From the NCBI RefSeq assembly GCF_026547205.1, contig NZ_CP106877.1, forward strand, positions 248,001 through 312,000: DNA of 64,000 nucleotides. Direction: 5' to 3'. The stretch comes from Fervidibacillus halotolerans (GTDB lineage Bacteria > Bacillota > Bacilli > Bacillales > Caldibacillaceae). Below, piece after piece: positions 1 through 8,584 of this stretch (positions are counted from its first letter, which is position 1; each line of letters starts with the position of its first letter). Under the pieces are notes generated by a model. It searched no databases and was not told the origin of the DNA. It saw only the letters and a program-made list of their open reading frames with translations. Position numbers and translations under genes: made by a program.

Positions 1-97
1 TTTTATGTTGTCTTCCCCTAATTGTTATTCAAAACGTTTCCTTTCTTCCTTTTCTATTATTTTGAGTGACACAATGTTAAATGAAAAATGTAAAAAA

Positions 98-244
98 TTT
101 ACAAAGAATTTACGAATTTATGCAAAATTTTAATCTAAATCGCTTTCTATGGATCATTTCCCATTTCAATTTTCTTTAGCCTTTACAAAATCTTTGCAAA
201 AGGAATATATGTCTTTTAATGTTTCTTAACAATTTTTTTTTACA
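98..244 (+). promoter_or_regulatory. PhoP-box-like direct repeats upstream of the first operon
   Basis: Hexamers of the form TTTACA/TTAACA recur before the first operon: TTTACA 98-103 and TTTACG 109-114 (11-base period), TTTACA 182-187 and TTTGCA 193-198 (11-base period), TTAACA 226-231 and TTTACA 239-244 (13-base period). PhoP of Bacillus binds TTAACA-like hexamers repeated every ~11 bases. The match is by eye in an AT-rich region, so the site is a candidate only. The downstream phosphatase and importer genes make phosphate control plausible. Confidence 0.4.
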
Positions 245-273
245 TTTGATTCAGAGGAGGAGGTTTGGATAGG

Positions 274-324
274 TTGGAATTTATATCTTTTTTTGCTTTG
301 AATGGGAAGGAGGAAAAATTTTGA
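274..324 (+). CDS. possible 16-residue leader peptide, translationally coupled
   Basis: A very strong ribosome binding site (GAGGAGGAGG, 254-263) precedes a TTG codon at 274 that opens a 16-codon frame (MEFISFFALNGKEEKF). Its TGA stop (322-324) overlaps the TTG start of the next gene at 321. Such an overlap suggests translational coupling or a leader peptide. There is no family evidence and the peptide may not be stable. The alternative is that the purine-rich stretch is incidental, since the next gene has its own GGAAGGAGG. Confidence 0.3.
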   Translation: MEFISFFALNGKEEKF

Positions 325-1118
325 TTAATTTACGATTCGCTTCCACACTTGCTTGGGCATTTCCAATTGATCAGGTTATTCGGATGGCAAGTGAATGTCA
401 TTTTGTCGGAGTTGAAGTATGGGCGGAGCATGTCTGGAAATATGAAACGAACACGAAAACTATTCGAGAAGTGAAAGAAGAAACAAACATGCTTTTAACG
501 ATGCATGCTGCTAGTTGGGATTTAAATATTAGTGCATTAAACAATGGGATTCGTAAACAGTCGGTTCAAGAAATAATTCGTTCTATTGAATTAGCATCAC
601 AAATTGGTGCCGATAATATCACCTTTCATCCCGGGAAGTTAACGATCTCAAATTCTGAGCGGTCTATTCATGAAGCGTTATTATTTGAATCGTTGGAGGA
701 ATTGGCTCGAAAAGCAAAGCAGGAAGGAGTCACCCTTTCTTTAGAAATGATGGAAAGGGAGAAGAAAGAGTTTATTCACCATCCAAAAGCTTTAAAGAAA
801 GTAATCGATCCCTTTTATCCGCAAATTCAGTCGACCTTCGATGTGGCACATATTCCTTTACACGAGAACATCTTTTCCATATGGAAAGGGATGCCAACAG
901 TAAACAAAATACATATTAGTGATGCGACAGATGAGAAACTTCATTTGCCATTAGGTGATGGGGATATTCATTTCGAGACGTTAATGAAGTTTTTATCCTT
1001 TGAAAGTATCCCGGTGATCATCGAGGGATTTGATGATTCTAACGATTTAAATGTACTTAAGAAAAATATTCAGTTTATCCAAAGGAACAAAGCTGATTTA
1101 AAGGAGGTTGTCGGTTGA
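321..1118 (+). CDS. sugar phosphate isomerase/epimerase-like TIM-barrel protein
   Basis: This is a 265-residue protein of the xylose-isomerase-like (AP endonuclease 2) TIM-barrel superfamily. Typical features are the early FVGVEVWAE strand, the metal-site-like segments ADNITFHPGK, LSLEMME and FDVAHIP, and HISDATD followed by LPLGDGDIHF and VIIEGFD near the C-terminus. Members isomerise or epimerise small sugars or cyclitols using divalent metal; the substrate here is unknown. It starts at TTG 321 behind GGAAGGAGG and its stop overlaps the next start by four bases, so it heads an operon with surE and an ABC importer. That context suggests it processes an imported phosphorylated or sugar-like compound, which is inference. 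Confidence 0.75.
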   Translation: MINLRFASTLAWAFPIDQVIRMASECHFVGVEVWAEHVWKYETNTKTIREVKEETNMLLTMHAASWDLNISALNNGIRKQSVQEIIRSIELASQIGADNITFHPGKLTISNSERSIHEALLFESLEELARKAKQEGVTLSLEMMEREKKEFIHHPKALKKVIDPFYPQIQSTFDVAHIPLHENIFSIWKGMPTVNKIHISDATDEKLHLPLGDGDIHFETLMKFLSFESIPVIIEGFDDSNDLNVLKKNIQFIQRNKADLKEVVG

Positions 1119-1927
1119 ATATTTTCGTAACAAATGATGACGGTATTTTCTCTCCAGGTGTAAAAGCACTTGTGGAAGTTCTTCATCATTTCGGTGATGT
1201 TTATGTCGTATGTCCTGATGGAGAAAGGAGTGCCATCGGACATTCGATTACGCTTAGAGCACCATTAAAAATGAAACCAGTGGATATTTTCCCCAATGCA
1301 AAAGGAGCCTGGTCAGTCAATGGAACTCCTGCCGATTGCGTTAAACTTGGAATGGAAGTGTTGTTAAGTACACCTCCAGATATCGTGTTTTCAGCCATTA
1401 ATCTAGGTCCTAATCTGGGAAGGGATTTATATTATTCCGGTACATTAGCGGGTGCAGTGGAAGCATCCCTTTACAATGTTCCAGCTGTGTCTGTGTCATT
1501 AAACGAGTTTGATGAAACAAAGGTAAATTACAACAGTATAAAACAGCTTTTGTATAAAGTCGTTGAAGTGATTTTACAAAATCGAATTCCTAAAGGCATT
1601 TTTTTAAATATTAATTTACCAAATATTCCAGTCTATCTTTGTAAGGGAGTAAAAATCGTTCCGTTAGATTTAACCGTATCTCGTTATCGATTCGTAGGTC
1701 TAAATGATCCCCACGGTCGAAAATATTTTTGGTTAAAGGATGAAATGAATCATTTAGTAGATCTTCATGAAAACAGTGATTATTTAAAGTTAAAAGAAGG
1801 TTATATCACAGTGACTCCCGTAGAATTTCCTGTTCACCATAAACGGAAAATGGAACAGATTGAACGATGGTTTCGAAATTGTGCACCGGATTTTATAAAA
1901 CATATGGAGGGGAATGGAAATGCGTAA
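1115..1927 (+). CDS. surE: 5'/3'-nucleotidase SurE
   Basis: SurE is a metal-dependent phosphatase of nucleoside 5'- and 3'-monophosphates. The 270-residue product has the family hallmarks: NDDG at residues 7-10 (D8, D9 metal ligands), the S39 region in ERSAIGHS, and N96 in SAINLGPNLG, followed by YSGTLAGAVEA. Start TTG 1115 overlaps the upstream stop (TTGA) and has AAGGAGG at 1101-1107. Its 3' end overlaps the lipoprotein gene by 8 bases. SurE is widespread, but location inside an ABC importer operon is less usual and hints at dephosphorylation of an imported phospho-compound. Confidence 0.9.
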   Translation: MNIFVTNDDGIFSPGVKALVEVLHHFGDVYVVCPDGERSAIGHSITLRAPLKMKPVDIFPNAKGAWSVNGTPADCVKLGMEVLLSTPPDIVFSAINLGPNLGRDLYYSGTLAGAVEASLYNVPAVSVSLNEFDETKVNYNSIKQLLYKVVEVILQNRIPKGIFLNINLPNIPVYLCKGVKIVPLDLTVSRYRFVGLNDPHGRKYFWLKDEMNHLVDLHENSDYLKLKEGYITVTPVEFPVHHKRKMEQIERWFRNCAPDFIKHMEGNGNA

Positions 1928-2963
1928 ATGGCAATCAATTTTTGTATTATTTATCTCCTTATTTTTCCTTATCGCTTGTGGGGATAATAGGGATACTACT
2001 TCAAAAAATGATGAAGGTAAAACACAGTCAGCCGAACAGGATAATTTTTCTGGAGAGTTAAGCTTTTATACTTCTCAACCAGATGAAGATGCTCAAAAAT
2101 TAGTTAATGCTTTCAATAAAAAATATCCGAACATTAAAGTGAATATATTTCGTTCAGGGACAGAGGAAGTGATAGCGAAAATACATGCAGAAAAAGAAGC
2201 GGGAAAAATCCAAGCTGATGTATTGCTTGTAGCTGATGCGGTCACATTTGAGAATTTAAAAAATGACGATCTTTTACTTCCTTACAAGTCGAAAGAAACA
2301 GAGTTTATTCCAGAACAATTCATAGATCCACAAGGTATGTATACAGGGACGAAAGTGATGGCAACTGTTCTTGCAGTAAATACGAATCATGTAAAAAAAA
2401 TACCAGATAGTTGGAAGGTACTAACAGAAGGTGAAGCAAGGGAAAAAGCCATTATGCCCAGCCCCTTTTATTCAGGTGCAGCCGCCTACAATCTAGGTAT
2501 ATTTACAAGACAGGACGATTTTACGTGGGATTTCTATGAAAAAATAAAAGAAAATGGTATGGCAGTCACGAAAGGAAATGGTGGTGTATTAAAAGCCGTT
2601 GCATCCGGTGAGAGGGCATACGGTATGGTAGTTGATTTCCTAGTGTTACGTGCCAAAAATGATGGTTCTCCGGTAGAATTTTTTTATCCAAAAGAAGGGG
2701 TCCCAGTCATAACCGAACCGATAGGGATTTTAAAAGATACAAAAAATGAACAAGCAGCAAAAGTTTTTGTCGATTTTGTTTTATCTGAAGAAGGTCAACA
2801 GTTGGCTTCACAGTTGGGATATACACCGATTCGAATAGGTGTCAATTCTCCAGAAGGATTAAAGTCGGTGGATGAATTAAATGTTTTGAATGCTAATATT
2901 TCTGAACTTTATCATTCTCGCCATCAAGATAAAGAAAAATTCGGTGAAATTTTTGGTCAATAA
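1920..2963 (+). CDS. ABC transporter substrate-binding lipoprotein (FbpA/AfuA type)
   Basis: A 347-residue extracellular binding protein with a lipoprotein signal: hydrophobic segment ending FLIAC, lipidated Cys20, then an acidic/polar linker. The mature part starts LSFYTSQPDEDAQ and has the cluster seen in periplasmic-binding type II proteins for ferric iron, 2-aminoethylphosphonate or sugar phosphates (LLVADAVTFENL, NGGVLKAVASGERAYGMVVD, LSEEGQQ near the end). ATG 1914 lies one base after the ribosome site, so ATG 1920 (seven bases after GGAGGGG 1906-1912) is chosen. Neighbouring surE and the isomerase favour a phosphorylated organic substrate over iron, but the ligand is not determined. 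Confidence 0.85.
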   Translation: MRKWQSIFVLFISLFFLIACGDNRDTTSKNDEGKTQSAEQDNFSGELSFYTSQPDEDAQKLVNAFNKKYPNIKVNIFRSGTEEVIAKIHAEKEAGKIQADVLLVADAVTFENLKNDDLLLPYKSKETEFIPEQFIDPQGMYTGTKVMATVLAVNTNHVKKIPDSWKVLTEGEAREKAIMPSPFYSGAAAYNLGIFTRQDDFTWDFYEKIKENGMAVTKGNGGVLKAVASGERAYGMVVDFLVLRAKNDGSPVEFFYPKEGVPVITEPIGILKDTKNEQAAKVFVDFVLSEEGQQLASQLGYTPIRIGVNSPEGLKSVDELNVLNANISELYHSRHQDKEKFGEIFGQ

Positions 2964-2983
2964 TATTGAATGGAGAGAGCAGG

Positions 2984-4735
2984 ATGTTTTTTATTAGTAA
3001 ACAAACAAAAGAGATAACGGGGAGAAGATCCTCGTTTTCTCGTTTCTACCAATGGCAAAAAATTTGGATGATTTTAGGACTTTTCCTGATTATCATATTT
3101 TTTGTATCGCCTATTATACGTCTTTTCCTTTTAAGCTTCATGGAACAGAATACCTTTTCTCTTTCACATTATTCACAAATATTGAGTGAAGAGAAAACGT
3201 GGGTAACTGTGAAAAATACCCTTTATATTGTTAGCGGTTCTACTGTTATTTCACTAATTGTAGGAATTACTCTCGCATGGGTAATGGCTTATTTAAATAT
3301 TGGAGGAAAAAAATGGATTCAATTATTTATTTTTCTCCCATTTATCATTCCTTCCTACATTACAACCCTTGCTTGGATTCAATTATTTAGCGAGAATGGA
3401 CCCGTTGCATCGATATTAGAAATATTTCCAGGAGATTGGAAATTGCCAAATCTGTATAGTATGACGGGGATTATTGTTATTTTAGGTTTGTCCCATTATC
3501 CGCTCGTATACTTGCTTTCAGTGGAATTATTTAGAAAGATCCCTATCGAACTTGAACATGCTGCCCAAATATGTGGAGCGAAAAAAGGGAAAATTATGTA
3601 CAAAGTCGTTCTTCCACTTGCCATTCCAGGAATTAGTAGTGGTGGTATACTCGCGTTTTTGTCAAACCTTGATAACTTTGGTATTCCTGCCATTTTAGGC
3701 ATTCCTGCAAATATTCGTGTATTAAGTACGTATATTTATGAGGAAGTTGTTGGATTTGGTCCCGCTTCTTTTTCTAGAGCTGCGGTGTTGTCCATTTTAT
3801 TAGGTGGAATTGCTTTCATCGGTCTGTTGATCCAATGGCTTCTTTTAAGAAAAAGTCGAGTGATTGAAACCGTAAATCGAGTGACAGAACCCCGTATTCA
3901 GTTATCCTCTATGAAAAAGCGATTCATTGAAATCATTATCTGGTCATTTTTGTTATTGACGAGTTTTGTCCCTTTTCTGTCAATGGGAATGACATCACTC
4001 ATTAAAGCTTACGGACTCCCTTTTCATCTAGAAAACTTGTCATTCAAAAATTATGAATATATTTTATTTACCGATTCGAAGACAATATCGGCACTTACTA
4101 ATAGTCTAAAATTAGCTTTGTTAACGACAGTTGTCTCATTAATTATTGGAACGACCATTGCATACATTCGATATAAATTACCAAATAAATGGACAAAATT
4201 AGTCGAACTGTTAATCACGATTCCGTATGCACTTCCGGGAACCGTTTTTGCACTTAGTATGATTTTTACCTGGATGCAACCAATTCCGGGATGGAACCCT
4301 GGTATTTATGGCTCCATTTGGATATTAATTATTGCATATATTACAAGATTTCTCGTATTACAAGTTAGAGGGAGTTATACTGCGTTGACTCAGATCGAAT
4401 CTTCAATCGAAGAGGCGGCTCGAACATCAGGAGCGAAGTTTTTCGTTAAATGGAGAAAAATCCTTATGCCACTTCTCTTACCCGGCGTTATTAGCGGTGC
4501 TTTGTTAGTATTTTTAACTTCTTTAACAGAATTGACGGTCTCTAGCCTACTATGGTCTACAGGGGCAGAAACAGTAGGAGTTGTGATTTTTAATTTTGAA
4601 CAAGCTGGTTACACCTTATATTCAACGGCATTTTCTAGCTTGATTGTATTGGCCATTTTACTTTTAGGGATTTTTCTTATATTTTTTGAAAAAATTTGGA
4701 GACGAAAGGTGTTGAAACAAGTTGATTCAGCTTAA
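2984..4735 (+). CDS. ABC transporter double permease (FbpB/AfuB type)
   Basis: This is a 583-residue integral membrane protein formed of two tandem binding-protein-dependent permease domains, as in FbpB, AfuB and ThiP. Each half has about six membrane segments and an EAA loop (ELEHAAQICGAKKGK in the first, IEEAARTSGAKFFVKW in the second) that docks the ATPase. ATG 2984 is preferred: GGAGAG lies six bases upstream, whereas TTG 2966 lacks a good site. It follows the binding protein by 20 bases and overlaps the ATPase gene by 14. One fused permease plus one ATPase gives a complete importer. Confidence 0.9.
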   Translation: MFFISKQTKEITGRRSSFSRFYQWQKIWMILGLFLIIIFFVSPIIRLFLLSFMEQNTFSLSHYSQILSEEKTWVTVKNTLYIVSGSTVISLIVGITLAWVMAYLNIGGKKWIQLFIFLPFIIPSYITTLAWIQLFSENGPVASILEIFPGDWKLPNLYSMTGIIVILGLSHYPLVYLLSVELFRKIPIELEHAAQICGAKKGKIMYKVVLPLAIPGISSGGILAFLSNLDNFGIPAILGIPANIRVLSTYIYEEVVGFGPASFSRAAVLSILLGGIAFIGLLIQWLLLRKSRVIETVNRVTEPRIQLSSMKKRFIEIIIWSFLLLTSFVPFLSMGMTSLIKAYGLPFHLENLSFKNYEYILFTDSKTISALTNSLKLALLTTVVSLIIGTTIAYIRYKLPNKWTKLVELLITIPYALPGTVFALSMIFTWMQPIPGWNPGIYGSIWILIIAYITRFLVLQVRGSYTALTQIESSIEEAARTSGAKFFVKWRKILMPLLLPGVISGALLVFLTSLTELTVSSLLWSTGAETVGVVIFNFEQAGYTLYSTAFSSLIVLAILLLGIFLIFFEKIWRRKVLKQVDSA

Positions 4736-5792
4736 CGGCATTTCAAAATCATATGGGAATGTTTCTGCCTTGAGGGGGATTGATTTATTTATTAAAGAAG
4801 GGGAATTCATCGCAATTTTAGGACCTTCAGGTTGTGGTAAAACAACGTTGCTAAAACTGTTAGCTGGTTTCATGAAACCAACAAAAGGAACGATGACAAT
4901 GAACGGTACGATTGTCGCATCTGTGGACAACGTTCTTCCTCCAGAAAAAAGAAATATCGGAATGGTGTTCCAATCCTTTGCGCTTTGGCCACATATGACT
5001 GTTTATGAGCATGTACAATTTCCATTGATTCATCATTCTTTTGCTCCAAAAGTCGATAAAAAATGGCGGGATGAAAGAGTAAAACAGGTTTTACGAATGG
5101 TTGGATTAGAATCGTTCGCTCAACGATATCCCCATGAACTATCCGGTGGTCAAAAGCAACGAGTGTCTTTAGCTCGAGCAATAGCACCGGAACCGAATCT
5201 TTTATTAATGGATGAACCTCTTAGTGCGTTAGATGCGGAACTTCGAATGGAATTGAGAAAAGAAATTCAACAGATTCATAAGCAAACAAATGCTTCAATT
5301 GTCTATGTAACCCATGATCAAAGTGAAGCATTTGCGATGGCGGACCGTATCGTTGTCATGAACCGTGGAAATATTGAACAAATCGATCGTCCAGAAATTA
5401 TTTTTTCTAGACCGAAAACCGAGTTTGTTGCAACTTTTGTAGGTAAATGTAATTTTGTTAAAGGGCTTTGGAAAGATGGACGATTTATTCCAAACCAATT
5501 TCCGAATGAACGATGGCCTGATTCAGGGGTTTCCAGCCATTTTAAAAAAAGAGGTCTATATCCTGTTCGACCGGATCAATGGTCTCTTAAAAAGGCAAAG
5601 GACGGGTCAGGTCAAGGAATAATTAAATTCGTCCAGTACCAAGGGAAAGAAATCCATTACATTGTACAAGTTGGTGAAAAAGAATGGACGGTGCATGAAC
5701 AGATTCAATCCTCGACCTATTTGCAAGAAGGTGATTCCGTTCATTTTGTCTTTAAAAATAAGGTTAGAAATCAAGAGGCTATCGTTATTTAA
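4722..5792 (+). CDS. ABC importer ATPase (FbpC/AfuC/PotA type)
   Basis: A 356-residue ATP-binding subunit. Visible motifs are Walker A GPSGCGKTT (34-42), Q-loop VFQSF (Q84), signature LSGGQKQR (140-147), Walker B LLLMDEP (160-166), and the THDQ H-loop near 200. A C-terminal extension of about 120 residues looks like the TOBE regulatory domain of importer ATPases. TTG 4722 overlaps the permease gene, with AAAGGTG about ten bases upstream. It completes the operon that begins at 321. The substrate follows from the binding protein, not from this subunit. Confidence 0.88.
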   Translation: MIQLNGISKSYGNVSALRGIDLFIKEGEFIAILGPSGCGKTTLLKLLAGFMKPTKGTMTMNGTIVASVDNVLPPEKRNIGMVFQSFALWPHMTVYEHVQFPLIHHSFAPKVDKKWRDERVKQVLRMVGLESFAQRYPHELSGGQKQRVSLARAIAPEPNLLLMDEPLSALDAELRMELRKEIQQIHKQTNASIVYVTHDQSEAFAMADRIVVMNRGNIEQIDRPEIIFSRPKTEFVATFVGKCNFVKGLWKDGRFIPNQFPNERWPDSGVSSHFKKRGLYPVRPDQWSLKKAKDGSGQGIIKFVQYQGKEIHYIVQVGEKEWTVHEQIQSSTYLQEGDSVHFVFKNKVRNQEAIVI

Positions 5793-6335
5793 CAGTAAAC
5801 AAAAGTCCTTTCATATAGAATGGAACTATATTCCATGGGCCTAATATGTTTGTCAACATATTAGTGCCCCTCCATGATATGTTAGTTGTTTTCCTTCGAT
5901 GGATTACGATTTTCCCTCTAACTCGACTCCTCCATAGGTCATATATTTCTCCATCTTTTTTATAAAGAAGAAACCTTTTATCTAACTATGTATAAAATAT
6001 TTCTCGATATTGTGGAAAAAAGAGAAGGCTTTTTATCATAAATGTATGCTTAGCACGGCAAATACATTTTGAAAAGAGGCCTTCTCACGGAGACGATTAT
6101 ATTGTAACTATATCAAATAAAAAAAAAACGGAAAACTTTATTGAAATTGAGGAACAGATTCGAATTTACATGTGTGAGCTAGTGATAAAATTAGTTGGAC
6201 GTGTCTTTACTTAGCCCGTTTTTGATTATTCATTCAAATTTATTTACAATGAAAGTAATGATTCTGTTGTAACGAACTTTTGTTGAATATTATGAAATAG
6301 GGAGGAGCGGGATGGATTTTTTCTGGGGACAGTCC
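5793..6335. other. gene-free interval with two hairpins and an ISLre2-like relic
   Basis: A long hairpin at 5837-5869 has arms CTAATATGTT (5841-5850) and AACATATTAG (5855-5864) extended by GGGC/GCCC. It may end the ABC operon but lacks a T-run. A second imperfect inverted repeat has arms GAGAAGGC (6022-6029) and GCCTTCTC (6079-6086), with inner arms AATGTAT/ATACATT. It is followed at 6092-6214 by an open 40-codon frame containing NFIEIEEQIRIYMCELVIK, which resembles the N-terminus of ISLre2 (UPF0236) transposases and then stops. I read this as an IS end. A short palindrome GGGACTGTCCC-like sits at 6326-6337. Confidence 0.45.
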
Positions 6336-7694
6336 CTAAATCCCTTTAGAACTTACTTCAATTGCTTTTTCTTCTTTCAATTTCGCCTGTATACGTTTCG
6401 TTTCCATTACAATAACACCGGATAATCCGATGAGGCCGATTAAGTTTGGAATGGCCATCAAACCATTTAGAATATCAGCTAACGCCCATATTAAATCGAG
6501 GGATGTGGTCGCACCGATGAAAATAAATAGAACAAAAATTGTCCGATAGACCCAAATTGCAGCAGGATTTTTAAATAAATATTGGAAACATTTTTCACCG
6601 TAATACCCCCAACCGAGAATGGTCGAAGATGCGAAAAAGAGAATGCCAAAGGTGATTAAATAAGGTCCGATACTTCCGATCAATGCTTCAAAAGCGCTCG
6701 ATGTTAACACACCTGCTCCGATACTTTCGTCTTCCCATAGTCCAGACATGACGATTGTAATTCCCGTAATGGAACAAATGATCAACGTGTCAAAAAAAAC
6801 TTGAACCATTGAAACTAATGCTTGTCTACCAGGCAAGTCGGATTTTGCTGCAGCTGCTGCGATTGGTGCAGAACCTAATCCTGCCTCATTGGAAAATAGC
6901 CCCCGAGCTACTCCATAGCGAATAACCGCACCGACTGTTCCACCTAATGCTGCTTCACCAGAAAAAGCATGAGTCATAATCGTCGCAAGGGCATTAGGTA
7001 CTAATTGATAATTTGCAATGATTACGTAAAAACCTGCGATTATATAAAAAAGAGCCATAAATGGTACGAAAAAAGAAGTTACGCGACCGATCCATTTAAT
7101 TCCTCCGAGGATGACAGCACCTGCAAAGAGGACGAGGACGATTCCTGTGAGCCATGCAGGGATAGAGAACGTACTTTTCATTAAATCGGCCACGGCTTTA
7201 GCTTGCGTTCCATTCCCAATTCCAAAGGCTGCCAAGGATCCAAAAAGGGCAAATAACACCCCTAACCATTTTTGCTTTAACCCGTGTTCTAAATAGTACA
7301 TCGGTCCCCCGGCCATATTTCCCTTCGCATCTTTAACCCGGTATTTGACCGCTAAGATCGCCTCTCCGTATTTGGTAGCCATACCAAATAATCCTGCGAC
7401 GAGCATCCAAAAAACCGCACCCGGTCCTCCTAAGGTAATGGCCGTTGCCACACCAACAATATTCCCCGTTCCAATCGTTGCAGCAGATGCTGTTGTCAAA
7501 GCTTGGAAATGGGAAATATCTCCATCCGATTGTTTGTCTTGATTTTTCGAAAAGGTTAATTTTAATGCATAGGGTAAAGAACGAATTTGCAAAAACCCTA
7601 AACGTATCGTTAAATAAATACCCGTACCTACTAATAAGACAATTAGTGGAACCCCCCAGACGAAACTACTGATTTTACTTAAAATTTGTTCCAT
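6336..7694 (-). CDS. sodium:alanine/glycine symporter, AGCS (AlsT) family
   Basis: A 452-residue multi-pass membrane protein that begins MEQILSKISSFVWG, typical of AlsT/AgcS sodium-coupled amino-acid symporters. Family features seen are TTASAATIGTGNIVGVATAI, GPGAVFWMLVAGLFGMATKYGEAILAVKYR, GGPMYYLEHGL and LFSNEAGLGSAPIAAAAA. ATG 7698-7700 is immediately adjacent to the GGAAGGGG site, so the second ATG (7694), six bases away, is taken as the start. It imports alanine, glycine or related amino acids with sodium. It is a single-gene unit. The region upstream is AT-rich and no riboswitch was recognised. Confidence 0.9.
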   Translation of the reverse strand: MEQILSKISSFVWGVPLIVLLVGTGIYLTIRLGFLQIRSLPYALKLTFSKNQDKQSDGDISHFQALTTASAATIGTGNIVGVATAITLGGPGAVFWMLVAGLFGMATKYGEAILAVKYRVKDAKGNMAGGPMYYLEHGLKQKWLGVLFALFGSLAAFGIGNGTQAKAVADLMKSTFSIPAWLTGIVLVLFAGAVILGGIKWIGRVTSFFVPFMALFYIIAGFYVIIANYQLVPNALATIMTHAFSGEAALGGTVGAVIRYGVARGLFSNEAGLGSAPIAAAAAKSDLPGRQALVSMVQVFFDTLIICSITGITIVMSGLWEDESIGAGVLTSSAFEALIGSIGPYLITFGILFFASSTILGWGYYGEKCFQYLFKNPAAIWVYRTIFVLFIFIGATTSLDLIWALADILNGLMAIPNLIGLIGLSGVIVMETKRIQAKLKEEKAIEVSSKGI

Positions 7695-7700
7695 ATCCAT

Positions 7701-8260
7701 CCCCTTCCAATTAACTTCAAATAAATCGGCTAATATTACAAAATATTTTGACTTATATTAATAATATAATATTATACGACATCGTCAAGGTATTTTTCAC
7801 CAAGTTGTGGTCAAATAGATCGGTTTTCCGTTAGCGATGCCTTTTCGTATTTTAAAATCTGTAACATACCGAATAAGAGTGGTATCATAATGAATCAATA
7901 GCTTATAAAAAATGGGTCGGATTCCTACTATGTAAATGAACTTTCATTGAAATAAACGGTTATTTGGAAAATAGGGCTGGCGGAAGAAAGAGTGCCAGCT
8001 ACAAAAAGATTTGTTTTGTTCTTATTACAGAACCGATGATAATCTTCGTCACGTTTCCTTGTGTAGGGAAACGATCATCACGAGAAAAAGAAAGTAGTAA
8101 TGGTTTTACCACCGTTCATTCGAATAACAGACCTTTTCGTTGGGTCTGGAAGATAAAAGTTTGTCGTGTATCCACTGTTTTGTTAGAAAACATAAAAAAA
8201 GATTGGCAATATTCATATGGATGAATCTCGAAAACGGTTTGTCAATCATTTACTAGAATT
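7701..8260. other. gene-free interval
   Basis: No convincing gene. An 86-codon plus-strand frame (7964-8224) lacks a ribosome site and looks non-coding. A short hairpin GCTGGC/GCCAGC lies near 7976-7999. The AT-rich stretch 7740-7780 probably holds the alsT-side promoter, but no single box pair stands out. Confidence 0.4.
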
Positions 8261-8584
8261 TTATCGATTTTTCATTTGTTTATATTTCATAAAATCGATA
8301 TACATTCGAAACTCCTCTTTCCTCATTCCTGCACGAATCCCCTCGTTCAACAACTCTACCCATTCAATATCGGTGTTCCCTTTGTCATCGGAAGGATACA
8401 TGATTTCATCTAATGAAACGTCTAGAATTTTCGCGATCTTTGAGAGAATGTGAGGCGAAGGACTCGTCTGGATGCCCCGTTCTATATAACTAATATATGA
8501 CTTAGATACATTCGCTAAACTTGCTAATTCATTTAGTGATAACCCCTTTTCGATACGTAAACGTTTAATCTTTTTCCCAATCAT
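8261..8584 (-). CDS. SinR/SlrR-like XRE transcriptional regulator
   Basis: A 107-residue DNA-binding protein. The N-terminal helix-turn-helix (MIGKKIKRLRIEKGLSLNEL, then ANVSKSYISYIERG) is SinR-like, and the C-terminal segment (DIEWVELLNEGIRAGMRKEEF) resembles the helical SinI/SinR dimerisation domain. ATG 8584 is preceded by AGAGGGGG. An upstream extension to 8674 has no ribosome site and is rejected. The promoter has TATAAT (minus strand, 8640-8645) with the palindrome CGAAC(N5)GTTCG at 8647-8661 inside the spacer, and a perfect SinR-type operator GTTCTTT at 8721-8727. By analogy with SlrR, it may be repressed by SinR and form hetero-complexes with it; that role is inferred. Confidence 0.8.
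   Translation of the reverse strand: MIGKKIKRLRIEKGLSLNELASLANVSKSYISYIERGIQTSPSPHILSKIAKILDVSLDEIMYPSDDKGNTDIEWVELLNEGIRAGMRKEEFRMYIDFMKYKQMKNR

Noticed and set aside
4870..5187. Antisense frame inside the importer ATPase gene
   Set aside because: A shadow of the conserved ATPase coding strand.
321..5792. Iron(III) importer as the sole reading of the first operon
   Set aside because: The binding protein resembles FbpA, but surE, the isomerase and PhoP-like boxes point to a phosphorylated substrate; left open rather than named as an iron system.
7964..8224. 86-codon plus-strand frame between alsT and the sin locus
   Set aside because: No ribosome site, unusual composition, and no similarity recognised.
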